A DNA stretch of 35,121 nt from Anaerolineae bacterium (GCA_020433835.1 JAGRBY010000008.1:1-35121); one strand, 5' to 3'; counted from the stretch's first letter, positions 1 to 7,878 are shown. Translations and numbers: made by a program. Notes: a model not told the origin generated them from the sequence alone.

Positions 1-32
1 CACGCCGGGGTTAAAGTAGCCTTTATCGCTCG

Positions 33-78
33 GGGCTTTTAGGAATCACAAAGCTAGCTTTGTGATTCCTAAAAGCCC
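33..78. repeat. Perfect 46-bp palindrome, copy 1 of a dispersed element
   Basis: Perfect inverted repeat centred at 55/56 with the core AAGCTAGCTT; the arms read ggaatcaca outward and continue through cttttag and gggc. The same 28-bp core recurs at 1622-1649. There is no T-run, so a terminator is less likely than a dispersed palindromic (REP/MITE-like) element. The right flank (cccggtcaatttct) resembles the right flank of copy 2 (cccgattaatttct), so more than the core is shared. Confidence 0.85.
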
Positions 79-80
79 GG

Positions 81-569
81 TCAATTTCTAAACCCACAAC
101 GTCGATCAAACGTTCTGACTGGTTCGGGTAACAGATCGACATGTCGAACAAGCTTCCCGACTAGTCCAGGTAACTGCTCGACATAGCGATCAAATGTCCT
201 GACTAGTCCGGCTATCTGCGCGACGTATCGAACAACCTTCCCGACTAGTCCGGGTAATAGATCGACATAGCGAACAACCTTCCTGACTAGTCCGGGTAAC
301 TGCTTGATACATCGATCAAGGGTTCCAACTAGTCCGGGTGACTACTCGACGTATCGATCAAGTGTCCTGACTGGTCCGGGTAACGGCTCGATGTATCGAT
401 CAAGTATTCTGACTAGTCCGGGTGACTGATCGGTATATCGCTTAAGCTTCCCGACTAGTCCACAGATCTGATCGCTATGGTGATCGGATGTTCCAAGCGG
501 TTGGGGGATGTATTTGGGCCAGGCTGCGGCTATGGTGCCAGCTAGAAATCGTTTTGCGCGGCTGGACAT
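81..569 (-). pseudogene. Possible 14-residue-repeat protein interrupted by a stop
   Basis: Read on the minus strand from an ATG at 569, one frame stays open through the 42-bp array to a TGA at 81-83, broken only by a TAG at 342-344. The first 37 residues are unique; then 14-residue repeats of the type PGLVRxLDRYVEQL follow. The stop is one base change (CAG to TAG) from the codon at that place in neighbouring units. No family is recognised. A frame in a 42-bp array stays open easily because 42 is divisible by three, so this may be no gene at all. No convincing ribosome-binding site was seen. Confidence 0.25.
117..494. repeat. Tandem array of nine 42-bp units
   Basis: Units begin at 117, 159, 201, 243, 285, 327, 369, 411 and 453, exactly 42 bp apart. 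The consensus starts GACTAGTCCGGGTAACTG and goes on through TCGACATA and CGATCAA. A partial unit precedes at 101 and the pattern decays after 495. Six of nine units carry the perfect 8-bp palindrome GACTAGTC. Forty-two bp is both 14 codons and about four turns of B-DNA, so either a repeat protein (minus strand) or a phased set of protein-binding sites would fit. The whole unit repeats and no unique spacers exist, so it is not CRISPR. Confidence 0.9.
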
Positions 570-652
570 GCTGAAAAAAAGCCGATATACTCATTGTAAC
601 CATCAATAACTTCATACTATTTCCTATCCAACACCATCATCAACCGGAAAGA

Positions 653-1468
653 TTGAACATCACCATGTACCGAACCATCTTAGACCATTTCAGCACTTAC
701 CACGTCCTACTCCCCTCAACGGATAACAGCGCAGAACTCATCGCCGTGGGTAAAACGTTTGTGGCTTATGATGAGACGCTCCCGTTAGCCAAGCAGTCGC
801 CTTTTCTGTCGGATATTCAGCGGCTCTTGCAGCAGTGCGTTCCCTTTCATAAAGAATTTAAAACCAGCGAAGCCCAGCGGACCATCGCTTCGGAAACGGC
901 CAAACGGCTGGATGAGCGGGCGAAAATCGTTGTCCGCAAACTATACCGCCTGTTCAACCTGGAATTTATGGAAACGCCGGAGTTTGCCGAAGCGTGGGGC
1001 TTTCGGGTTAAACAAAACACCGGCAATATCTTGATGCCCCAAACGCGAATAGAGCGGCTGACGCTGCTGGACAGCTATATCGCCCAAGAAGAAAGCCGCC
1101 CGCCGGAAGTGCGCTTCACAACGCCCGACCTGGCTGGGATTATCTGCTTGCGGGATGACTTAAAGGCCAATCTGGATGTTTGCCGCAGCAGCCGCAGCCG
1201 TCGCATAGGCAGCCAGGTGTCCCGCTCGGTCGCTTTGAAAAAGCTGTATGAATGTTTGCGGGTGGCCGGCAGCGTGATCATCATCAAACATTTTGATCAT
1301 GCAATTTCGCTGGGAATGGAAAATTGGGGGTATGTGGTGATTAAACGGCATAGGCAAGAGACGAGAGGGGCTGAGACGACGGTCAGCAACGGCACGGAGA
1401 CGCCTCCTTCTGTCGATACGGCGACGAACGACCGCATGGATCGCGATGGCGCAGATAGGGTTGAGTAG
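653..1468 (+). CDS. Conserved-looking hypothetical protein, 271 aa
   Basis: Soluble protein with no signal peptide or membrane segment. No domain is recognised. Residues from about 60 to 130 are charged and probably helical (SEAQRTIASETAKRLDERAK), and the last 40 residues are polar and likely disordered. The longest frame begins with TTG at 653, four bases after GGAAAGA; an ATG four codons later (665) is the alternative and lies far from that site. The gene stands alone between the 42-bp array and a palindrome-rich gap, so context gives no function. The length and normal codon use argue for a real gene. Confidence 0.7.
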   Translation: MNITMYRTILDHFSTYHVLLPSTDNSAELIAVGKTFVAYDETLPLAKQSPFLSDIQRLLQQCVPFHKEFKTSEAQRTIASETAKRLDERAKIVVRKLYRLFNLEFMETPEFAEAWGFRVKQNTGNILMPQTRIERLTLLDSYIAQEESRPPEVRFTTPDLAGIICLRDDLKANLDVCRSSRSRRIGSQVSRSVALKKLYECLRVAGSVIIIKHFDHAISLGMENWGYVVIKRHRQETRGAETTVSNGTETPPSVDTATNDRMDRDGADRVE

Positions 1469-1503
1469 GTAGATAGTAACTGATCACAAACGAACATTTT
1501 TTG

Positions 1504-1719
1504 TGCGTTACGCAATTGAACTCCTTTGTCTCAAAATCAACCGCAGGTTACACAGATTTCACAGATTAAAAAGATAAAGATCAGTGTAATCCGTGAAATT
1601 GTACATCAACAAATTAATCGGGGAATCACAAAGCTAGCTTTGTGATTCCGGCAGGTACCCGATTAATTTCTCAAAACACAATTGAGATTACGTGTTGCAA
1701 CCGGGGTAGAAGTAACGCA
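1504..1719. repeat. Composite of nested palindromes in the 1469-1890 gap
   Basis: TGCGTTAC (1504-1511) and GTAACGCA (1712-1719) form outer arms. Inside, ACAGATTTCACAGATTA (about 1553-1570) pairs imperfectly with TAATCCGTGAAATTGT (about 1589-1604). Then AAATTAATCGGG (1611-1622) pairs with CCCGATTAATTT (1658-1669), enclosing the 28-bp perfect palindrome at 1622-1649 that also occurs at 33-78. The CACAGATTTCACAGAT...ATCAGTG stretch is related to the element at 5232-5533. The rest of the gap (1720-1890) is AT-rich with no other feature seen. Confidence 0.75.
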
Positions 1720-1890
1720 TACGCAATTTTATAAATTCCAACAATTTTTAAATAAAATCCACAAACAATTCAACGAATTGCATACATAGTTCGGTAAATA
1801 AACCTGATAAGATAGACGCCAGGCCTAATGAGTTAAACCCAAACAATTGTAACAGGCTTTCGCATATTCTATATAAAGAAGGTAATAACT

Positions 1891-3105
1891 ATGGAATTAG
1901 AACATATTCTGGTTATTGATGATAATATCATAACGACTACGAAATTGCGTGCCATGTTGTCTCAGATTGGCTACACCGTGACAGAAAAAAATAACCCACT
2001 TGATGCTCTGCGGTGGCTACGTGTACCAGGCAACTTTCCCGACTTAATCCTTTTAGACTTAGTAATGCCGCAGATGAGCGGTGAAGAGTTTGTCCGCCAG
2101 GTACGGGCTGATCCGATGATTAACTACTTGCCGATTATACTGCTCACCGGAAGTACAGAGGTAGAAGATAAAGTTGCCGGCTTTGAAGCAGGGGCTGATG
2201 ATTTTCTGGCAAAGACTATTAGCCAGACGGAGTTGGAAGTACGTATCAAATCGCTCTTAGCACGAACCCAGTCGTTGCGAACGCGCCATTCCGGGCCGGA
2301 AGCCACGGTCATGTCGGTATTTAGTTTGCGGGGTGGCGCGGGCACCACCTCGCTGGCGGTTAACCTTTCGGTGGCATTAGCCCAACTAACACAGGAAAAA
2401 GTGCCGCTGGTTGATTTAGCGTTAACACATCCTCACTGTCCTCTCATGCTTAATATAAAGCCGGAGAATGCGCTCAGCACTTTGGTGAATTGGGATGACT
2501 CCGTTATGGATGCCGACACCATCGAACAATTACTTGTAAAACACAAAACCGGCGTTAAACTTTTACCGGGAACATTATCACCCCTTGAAGCGGAATTGGT
2601 AACGCCTGGTGTCATCGACCGGGTTTGGCCTTATTTGAGAGCCAAATATCCTTTTATCGTAGTCGATGCCGGTCGTGAGTTAACCGAAACAATTATTACG
2701 GTTATGGAACGCAGCCAAAAGATTTTGATTGTTCTCGCACCCGATTTAGCTTCACTGCAAACCGCGACTGACGCTATTAAGTTACTCAGGAAATTGGGCG
2801 TTGATCCTGAGTGCATTCAACCCGTTGTTAATCGCGTGTTTCCCTATGAGGGCTTAAAAGAGAAGTTTATCGAACAGATATTGGGGGAAAAAATTATAGC
2901 CGAGATCCCACACGGTCGCTTGGAGTTTGTAAACGCAATCAACACGGGGACACCCGTTATGGTTGAAAACCCCCGCTCGAAGGTCAACCAGGCGATTAAT
3001 GCATTGGCCCATAAACTGGGTGCCAGCAAGCTAAACACTGAAGATAACAGTGTCGATACGCCATCCTTTTTTTCACAAGCCCGTAAACTACTTAATGTTG
3101 CTTGA
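1891..3105 (+). CDS. Response-regulator receiver fused to CpaE/MinD-like ATPase
   Basis: Residues 1-125 form a receiver domain: acid pair D10-D11, phosphoacceptor D56 in LLDLVMP, T86 and K108 all present. Residues 138-380 form a SIMIBI-class ATPase domain of the CpaE type found with Flp/Tad pilus systems. Its nucleotide loop reads LRGGAGTTS (146-154), where MinD/ParA proteins have KGGxGKT, so the signature lysine is an arginine; nucleotide binding may be altered or lost. CpaE proteins localise pilus machinery, often with a receiver-like N-terminus, but no pilus genes lie nearby, so the target is unknown. The ATG follows AAGAAGG by about nine bases. Confidence 0.88.
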   Translation: MELEHILVIDDNIITTTKLRAMLSQIGYTVTEKNNPLDALRWLRVPGNFPDLILLDLVMPQMSGEEFVRQVRADPMINYLPIILLTGSTEVEDKVAGFEAGADDFLAKTISQTELEVRIKSLLARTQSLRTRHSGPEATVMSVFSLRGGAGTTSLAVNLSVALAQLTQEKVPLVDLALTHPHCPLMLNIKPENALSTLVNWDDSVMDADTIEQLLVKHKTGVKLLPGTLSPLEAELVTPGVIDRVWPYLRAKYPFIVVDAGRELTETIITVMERSQKILIVLAPDLASLQTATDAIKLLRKLGVDPECIQPVVNRVFPYEGLKEKFIEQILGEKIIAEIPHGRLEFVNAINTGTPVMVENPRSKVNQAINALAHKLGASKLNTEDNSVDTPSFFSQARKLLNVA

Positions 3106-3275
3106 TTAAGACTACTACGAGATTTTGACGTAACACCAGGCCAGAAACCAGGTTTTTCGGTTAATTCGCTCCATTTCTTGCTAAAGAAGGTTCATGAAAG
3201 AGCCTATTTTCATTGCCCAGTTAAAAACCTGGTTTCTCAGACCCACAGTCTCGTTGTAGTATTAAGCAACGTCCA
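3097..3275. repeat. Nested inverted-repeat element overlapping the end of the preceding gene
   Basis: Outer arms: GTTGCTT followed by ACTACTACGAGA on the left (about 3097-3123) and the complement, with small gaps, at 3249-3275. Inner arms: AGAAACCAGGTTTTT (3143-3157) and AAAAACCTGGTTTCT (3223-3237), a perfect 15-bp match. The left arm covers the last codons and stop of the receiver/CpaE gene. No reading frame of note is inside. It looks like a small non-coding mobile-type repeat. Confidence 0.75.
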
Positions 3276-3329
3276 TGATCGATAGATTGTTGTAGGGTTA
3301 TAAAAGATTGTAACCCTAACGAGATAGAT

Positions 3330-3380
3330 ACCCTGCCCGGTAAAAGATTGAGATCTATTCAATCATCGGCAGGGTTTTTT
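3330..3380 (+). terminator. Rho-independent terminator
   Basis: Stem ACCCTGCC (3330-3337) pairs with GGCAGGGT (3368-3375), with a second helix GATTGA/TCAATC (3346-3351 and 3359-3364), followed by a run of six T. It could end the receiver/CpaE transcript. A smaller hairpin (GTAGGGTTA/TAACCCTA) lies just upstream, around 3293-3318. Confidence 0.75.
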
Positions 3381-3459
3381 ATTTGTAACAAGGTTCGGAA
3401 TTGGGCGATTGCTGTTTCCGTCAGTAAAATGGTGTCTTGTATGGTAAAGGATGTGAAAC

Positions 3460-4290
3460 ATGGCTTCTTATCAGGATAACAGCGTAAAATTTATCAGAAA
3501 TTCTCGATTAAACCAGGTGGAGCTGCGGTTTTCTCGGTATAGACAGCAGGTATTCGATAAGCATACGCATGATACCTACTCGATTGGTATCGTTATCGAA
3601 GGGCAAACAAAATTCTTTTGTCATAATCGCACCGAAGTGATCGAGCGGGGTGAAATTGCCCTTATTAATCCGGGCGAGGTCCATGCTTGTAATCCTCGCG
3701 TCGGTTCGGCCCTGACTTACTACATGCTTTATATCGAACCGACCTTAATTCAAGCTGTTTTAGAGGATTTGTTAGAAAATAAGGTAAAGGTTGAATTCAT
3801 TCTGCCTATTGTTCGCGATAAACGTATGTATCGAACATTAATGCATGTGAGCCGGGCGATGACAAACGCTGACGATGTACTTGAAATCGAGACGTTGCTG
3901 TATGAAACATTGGCCGAAATTATGCAACGCTTCGGAGAGGGTAAGCCTCAAAAACCGACTCAAATGCAGGGCGTAGACAAGCTTATTGCCAGTGGTCGGG
4001 CCTACATGATGGACAACCTTTTTCAGAACATCTCTTTGGATGAATTAGCCATGCATAGCGGATTAAGTCCGTTCCACTTTTTGCGGGAATTTCGGAAGCG
4101 TTATGGTTTGCCTCCGCACACCTATCAGCTTCAGCAGCGTATTACCCGTGCCAAACACCTTCTGGTTCAGGGCAAACCCATTGCTCATGTGGCTACCGAT
4201 GTTGGTTTTGCTGACCAAAGCCACTTTACCCGTAAGTTTAAGGCTTGTGTAGGCACAACACCTCGGCGCTATCAATTAGCCAACCGCTAA
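3460..4290 (+). CDS. AraC-family regulator with cupin sensor domain
   Basis: Residues about 10-100 form the AraC-type N-terminal cupin (HTHDTYSIGIVIEG, then GEIALINPGEVHAC), which binds a small effector. Residues about 170-276 hold the two helix-turn-helix motifs of the AraC/XylS domain, ending SHFTRKFKACVGTTPRRYQL. The length of 276 aa is normal. AAAGGA lies eight bases before the ATG. It converges with the cupin/DUF2000 pair at 4312-5088; regulators of this type often sit beside DUF2000 genes, so control of that pair is plausible but not shown. The effector cannot be told from sequence. Confidence 0.92.
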   Translation: MASYQDNSVKFIRNSRLNQVELRFSRYRQQVFDKHTHDTYSIGIVIEGQTKFFCHNRTEVIERGEIALINPGEVHACNPRVGSALTYYMLYIEPTLIQAVLEDLLENKVKVEFILPIVRDKRMYRTLMHVSRAMTNADDVLEIETLLYETLAEIMQRFGEGKPQKPTQMQGVDKLIASGRAYMMDNLFQNISLDELAMHSGLSPFHFLREFRKRYGLPPHTYQLQQRITRAKHLLVQGKPIAHVATDVGFADQSHFTRKFKACVGTTPRRYQLANR

Positions 4291-4311
4291 TTTACTTCTT
4301 AAAAGTAACAA

Positions 4312-4659
4312 TTACTCCGGTAGAATGCGAATAAGTTCGTCCTCATCTTGGCCCAACAAATAGAAGGCTACAAACTTTGCGGAGGTGTCGCCGTCATTGT
4401 CAAAACGAGCAACGCGTACATCGGCGGGTTCGTAAAAGGCATCGCCCACCTGAAGGTGCTGGACGGCTTCACCTTCGACTTGGTAGGCAATGCTTCCTTC
4501 TATAACTACTCCAACAACAGGGCAAGGATGAAGATGTAACGGAGCCGCCTGTTTCGGCCCCATTGTGACTTCTTTTATTTCTACTTTTGTAACTGATTTT
4601 CCAGCATCAAGCATCGCCGTGAGCAGATCTTTTCTCGTTACTACAGGGGGTGTGGACAT
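4312..4659 (-). CDS. Small cupin-domain protein, 115 aa
   Basis: Single-domain cupin with the metal-binding start PLHLHPCPVVGVVIEG and the second motif GDAFYEPADVRVARF. Enzyme, storage or sensing roles are all known for such proteins and the substrate is unknown. The frame is open to an ATG at 4671, but GGAGGAAAC lies immediately before the ATG at 4659, which gives MSTPPVV and is the better start. It follows the DUF2000 gene by 21 bases on the same strand and is probably co-transcribed with it. Confidence 0.85.
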   Translation of the reverse strand: MSTPPVVTRKDLLTAMLDAGKSVTKVEIKEVTMGPKQAAPLHLHPCPVVGVVIEGSIAYQVEGEAVQHLQVGDAFYEPADVRVARFDNDGDTSAKFVAFYLLGQDEDELIRILPE

Positions 4660-4680
4660 TGTTTCCTCCATCTATTCTCT

Positions 4681-5088
4681 TTACCGCAACAGCCCCAGAT
4701 TGCCGGTTAGCGAGCGAACCGCTTGATCCGGGCCATAGATAGCAAGCCCCAGGTAGTGTAAATTATTAGCCGCTGTTTGTCGAAGTTGGGCTTTATAGTG
4801 GTCATAATCGCGCGACTTCTGGGCCACATCACAAAAGTCGACATAGAAAATGTCATCGCCATCCATCTCTAAAATTTTGGTTCGAATGGTGCGAATACGC
4901 TCATCGTCACCCTTTAACATGGGGATTGATAGCTGGGTGATACCCCGATGGAGCGTCTCGTTGCGGTCTAATACATCTTCACCGACAATGCCTTTGATTT
5001 TATTACCGATGCTCATCGCTAAAACCGCAGCAGTGTTGGCGATTAATCCCAGGGGCAAAGTTTGGTCAATAATGATGACACATTTCAT
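4681..5088 (-). CDS. DUF2000 family protein, 135 aa
   Basis: The N-terminus VIIIDQTLPLGLIANTAAVL is the hallmark of the DUF2000 family (fold related to peptidyl-tRNA hydrolase 2; biochemical role unsettled). The middle holds GIVGEDVLDRNETLHRGI and PMLKGDDERIRTIR, also typical. Full length for the family. GAGGAG lies about eight bases before the ATG. First gene of a two-gene unit with the cupin at 4312-4659, and convergent with the AraC regulator. Confidence 0.88.
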   Translation of the reverse strand: MKCVIIIDQTLPLGLIANTAAVLAMSIGNKIKGIVGEDVLDRNETLHRGITQLSIPMLKGDDERIRTIRTKILEMDGDDIFYVDFCDVAQKSRDYDHYKAQLRQTAANNLHYLGLAIYGPDQAVRSLTGNLGLLR

Positions 5089-5231
5089 TAGAAATCTCCT
5101 CTTAAAAAGTTAGGCTTTGTATTCAGGTTACCGATATAAGGGTTGTTTTATCTTATGGGAACCTCTGGTCGATTTATAGAACGTTATTGCTCCAGTTGGA
5201 GAGGGTAACAATTTGTAAATACGCTTTCATC

Positions 5232-5533
5232 TAAGAAACTGGTTTAAAAGCCTCAAAGGGTCCACAGATAGACACAGATTTTCACAGATAACATCAAAAA
5301 TCAGATAAAAATCAGTGAATATCCATGTGGTAGCACAACATTAAACCGTGGAAATGTAAAATGATGGAAGATCGACAAAATAATCGACAGAATTAACAAG
5401 ATTTACTGAATTTTGACGAATAAAATCGTGATAATCTTGTAAATTCTGTCCAATTATTCTTTACCACGGTTTAGCGCAGAGGTACCATCCGTGTAAATCT
5501 GTGGACAAATGACTTTTCAAACAGCTTCTAAGA
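5232..5533. repeat. MITE-like element with imperfect terminal inverted repeats
   Basis: The ends are about 35-bp imperfect inverted repeats (left: AAGAAACTGGTTTAAAAG...GTCCACAGAT; right is the complement). Inside, TTAAACCGTGG (5342-5352) pairs with CCACGGTTTA (5464-5473), and ACAGAATT-ACAAGATT (from 5389) pairs with AATCTTGTAAATTCTGT (about 5434-5450). The whole could fold into one long hairpin. There is no coding frame. The stretch near 5270-5330 (CACAGATTTTCACAGAT...ATCAGTGAA) resembles 1550-1605. It fills most of the 5089-5643 gap; nothing else was seen there except the promoter at 5549. Confidence 0.75.
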
Positions 5534-5548
5534 AACTTTATGGCGAGG

Positions 5549-5577
5549 TTGTATCCTGTCGTTAAATTGGCTATGAT
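5549..5577 (+). promoter_or_regulatory. Sigma-70-type promoter for the YvbH-like gene
   Basis: TTGTAT (5549-5554) and TATGAT (5572-5577) are separated by 17 bases and lie 66 bases before the start codon. The promoter begins just outside the right end of the MITE-like element. Confidence 0.45.
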
Positions 5578-5643
5578 AATAGTGTCTGTCTTGGCGTGTG
5601 AGACAGATTCACCTCATTTATAATCATCAATAAGGAGATATAT

Positions 5644-6255
5644 ATGTTCAAAAAAGTCGCTGCCGATGCATTAGGATTAAGTGATCTGGGGACTGTGGTC
5701 AAGCCCCAGGACTACGATAAAGTCGAGGCAGATGATTATGTGATGCATGAAGAGCAGGAAAAAATCTTCTTCCTCATAAAATCGAAAGCCGATGAATACT
5801 GTTTTACGAACAAGGCTTTGATTCACGTCGACGGCACCTCGGCCATGAGTAAAAAACGCACGCTCAAGCGGTATGATTATTTCAATAACCCCATTCGAGG
5901 GGTAGCATTGGAAACCGCCGGGAACATCGATCGTGATGTTGAAATTAAGTTTAACATGGGGGAAGAGTATTACTCCATTGATGTTGATAAAAGACAGATT
6001 GAACAGCTTAAGGATCTCTACAAGGCGCTTTTACAGATAGCCATTATTCAGGAAGAAAATGGGAAATTGCTGGCTTATGCCTCCAGCAGCCTTAACACTG
6101 CTGCCGCCAGTATGGCCCGAACGGCTAACGCGTCTTCGCCGGACGAGCAGTTTAAGACCATTAATCAATACTCTTTCGATTGGCTAAAACAAGCCTACGA
6201 AACTTACGTTCGCAAAGATTTTAGTGAGGTTTTTGAGAAGTTTATCAACAGTTAA
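5644..6255 (+). CDS. YvbH-like bacterial PH-domain protein, 203 aa
   Basis: Strong resemblance to Bacillus YvbH along the full length: MFKKVAADALGLSDLG, then DADDYVMHEEQEKIFFLIK-type core, ADEYCFTNKALIHVDG and SKKRTLKRYDY, which form the bacterial PH domain (residues about 1-125). The C-terminal 75 residues are helical and match the YvbH oligomerisation region. There is no signal peptide or membrane helix, so it is cytosolic or membrane-peripheral; the molecular role is unknown. AAGGAG lies eight bases before the ATG. A single-gene unit between a promoter at 5549 and a terminator at 6293. Confidence 0.93.
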   Translation: MFKKVAADALGLSDLGTVVKPQDYDKVEADDYVMHEEQEKIFFLIKSKADEYCFTNKALIHVDGTSAMSKKRTLKRYDYFNNPIRGVALETAGNIDRDVEIKFNMGEEYYSIDVDKRQIEQLKDLYKALLQIAIIQEENGKLLAYASSSLNTAAASMARTANASSPDEQFKTINQYSFDWLKQAYETYVRKDFSEVFEKFINS

Positions 6256-6292
6256 CAGCTCAAAAACCCATAAAATAAATAGTTATTAAGAT

Positions 6293-6327
6293 GAGTCTGG
6301 CGGTATCGCCAGACTCTCTTTTATTTT
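6293..6327 (+). terminator. Rho-independent terminator after the YvbH-like gene
   Basis: Perfect 10-bp stem GAGTCTGGCG (6293-6302) / CGCCAGACTC (6307-6316) with a GTAT loop, then TCTTTTATTTT. Confidence 0.92.
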
Positions 6328-6335
6328 CGCAATAG

Positions 6336-6365
6336 TTTTCACAAGCGACAAGATAGGGGTATAAT
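6336..6365 (+). promoter_or_regulatory. Promoter for the DUF3048 lipoprotein gene
   Basis: Consensus -10 TATAAT at 6360-6365, with TTTTCA (6336-6341) at 18 bases as a weak -35. It lies 38 bases before the chosen start codon. Confidence 0.55.
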
Positions 6366-6403
6366 AGCGCCTATAAAATTTGGATGTGATAAACGAGGTA
6401 ATA

Positions 6404-7714
6404 ATGCGTTGTTCAGTCAGGCATATTCGTTGGAGCATTCTTGTTGGATTGTTGATGGGAATGGTTGCTATAGTTTCCGCTTGCGGCAGCAATCGACCGT
6501 TGCCGGCCACCCCGACGCCAGAATTGTCTGTGGTTGTTTTTGCCACTGAAAAACCGCAAGTTGTGCCCACCCCTACTGAATTTATTCCGGCTGATACGCC
6601 GGTACCGACGCCCACTGCTGAGCTGGAAGCAGCAACGGACACCACAGTTTTTGATCGTTCGGCTGATGTTAACCCGTTGACCGGTCTCCCCGTCAACGAT
6701 CCCGCCATCTTAGAGCGTCGCCCATTTATGATCCGTATTGGCAATGATCCTGAAGCCCGGCCTCAGGTTGCCCTTACCGATGCTGATGTTGTTTATGAAG
6801 AGTTGGTTGAGTGGTGGGTTACCCGTTTTAGTGCCATCTATTTGAGCAATGATCCGGAAATGATTGCACCTATCCGCTCGGCTCGGCTTATCAACCAGCA
6901 GTTGACTCCGCAGTACGATGCAGCTCTGGTTAACTCCGGCGGCTCTGATGAGGTGCGCTGGGAATTGTCGCAAACGGATATTGTTAATCTCGATGAGTTT
7001 TACGTGCCGTCACCCTACTTCTATCGGCCTAATGAAGGCTGGCAAACCCGGCTGGCGTTCAATGCCACCCTTGGCCGCGAGTATCTCGATCGAGAAGGGT
7101 TGGATAGTAACGTCAACCTGCGTGGTTTCAGCTTTAGTGATACGTTGGACTTAGCATCTCTTCCGGCTAATGTCATCGGCGAGGCTAAAGAAGTTGTTAT
7201 TCCCTACCCACAGCTTACCAGCGAAGCACGTTGGGAATATGATGAAGACAGTGGACGTTATCTGCGCTTCACCACCGATGAACCCCATATGGATTTCAAC
7301 GGCAAGCAGGTGAGCGCGGCTAATGTGGTTATTTATTTTGCCGAGCACCAGGATACGGAGATTGTAGAAGACAGTGCCGGTGCAACATCGGTTCGCATTA
7401 TTGTGAACGGTTTTGGCCCGGCCTGGTTGGTGCGCGATGGTAAAGTAATGAAAGGCAACTGGGAGACGGATGGACTCGAAACGCCGCACTTTATTTTTGG
7501 CGATGGCCGTCCGATGCCTTTCAAACCGGGCAATACCTGGATACAGGTTGTTCCGCTTGAATACGCTATTGCTATAGATGGCGCATCGCAAGAGTTTGAG
7601 GGTTCTATTCCCTCGGAGTCATCAGAAGCACCGGTTGACGCCTCTGGTAGTGAAGCCGCTCCATCGGTACCGCCGACGCTCACACCCATTGGAGCGCGTC
7701 CTCAGGGAAATTAA
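6404..7714 (+). CDS. DUF3048 (YerB-like) lipoprotein, 436 aa
   Basis: A type II signal peptide ends in the lipobox VSAC with the lipidated cysteine at residue 27, so it is anchored on the outer face of the membrane. A Pro/Thr-rich linker (about 30-85, repeated PTPT) follows. The DUF3048 N-terminal domain starts at NPLTGLPVNDPAILERRPFMIRI and includes PQVALTDADVVYEELVE and IAPIRSARLI; the C-terminal domain covers about 260-400 and ends with TWIQVV. Function unknown. The frame is open from a TTG at 6380, but GAGG lies five bases before the ATG at 6404, which also gives a clean signal peptide. Single gene with its own promoter and terminator. Confidence 0.9.
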   Translation: MRCSVRHIRWSILVGLLMGMVAIVSACGSNRPLPATPTPELSVVVFATEKPQVVPTPTEFIPADTPVPTPTAELEAATDTTVFDRSADVNPLTGLPVNDPAILERRPFMIRIGNDPEARPQVALTDADVVYEELVEWWVTRFSAIYLSNDPEMIAPIRSARLINQQLTPQYDAALVNSGGSDEVRWELSQTDIVNLDEFYVPSPYFYRPNEGWQTRLAFNATLGREYLDREGLDSNVNLRGFSFSDTLDLASLPANVIGEAKEVVIPYPQLTSEARWEYDEDSGRYLRFTTDEPHMDFNGKQVSAANVVIYFAEHQDTEIVEDSAGATSVRIIVNGFGPAWLVRDGKVMKGNWETDGLETPHFIFGDGRPMPFKPGNTWIQVVPLEYAIAIDGASQEFEGSIPSESSEAPVDASGSEAAPSVPPTLTPIGARPQGN

Positions 7715-7729
7715 ATTGAGTAAATATTA

Positions 7730-7784
7730 GCGCGTTAGGGTCATAAGCCATATAAAAGATGCTTATGATGCGCGGAATTTTTTT
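7730..7784 (+). terminator. Terminator after the DUF3048 gene
   Basis: TCATAAGC (7741-7748) pairs with GCTTATGA (7761-7768), with a short outer GCGC helix (7730-7733 and 7770-7773), followed by a seven-T run at 7778-7784. Confidence 0.75.
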
Positions 7785-7878
7785 AGATTGACCCGCATCC
7801 TTTTGCGTGATATAATCGCAAACTAAATTTTGTGGCAAACTTCCCGCATCTACTCAATATTTCTCTGAAAATAGACTT

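Noticed and set aside
117..494. CRISPR array
   Set aside because: The whole 42-bp unit is repeated; there are no unique spacers and no cas genes.
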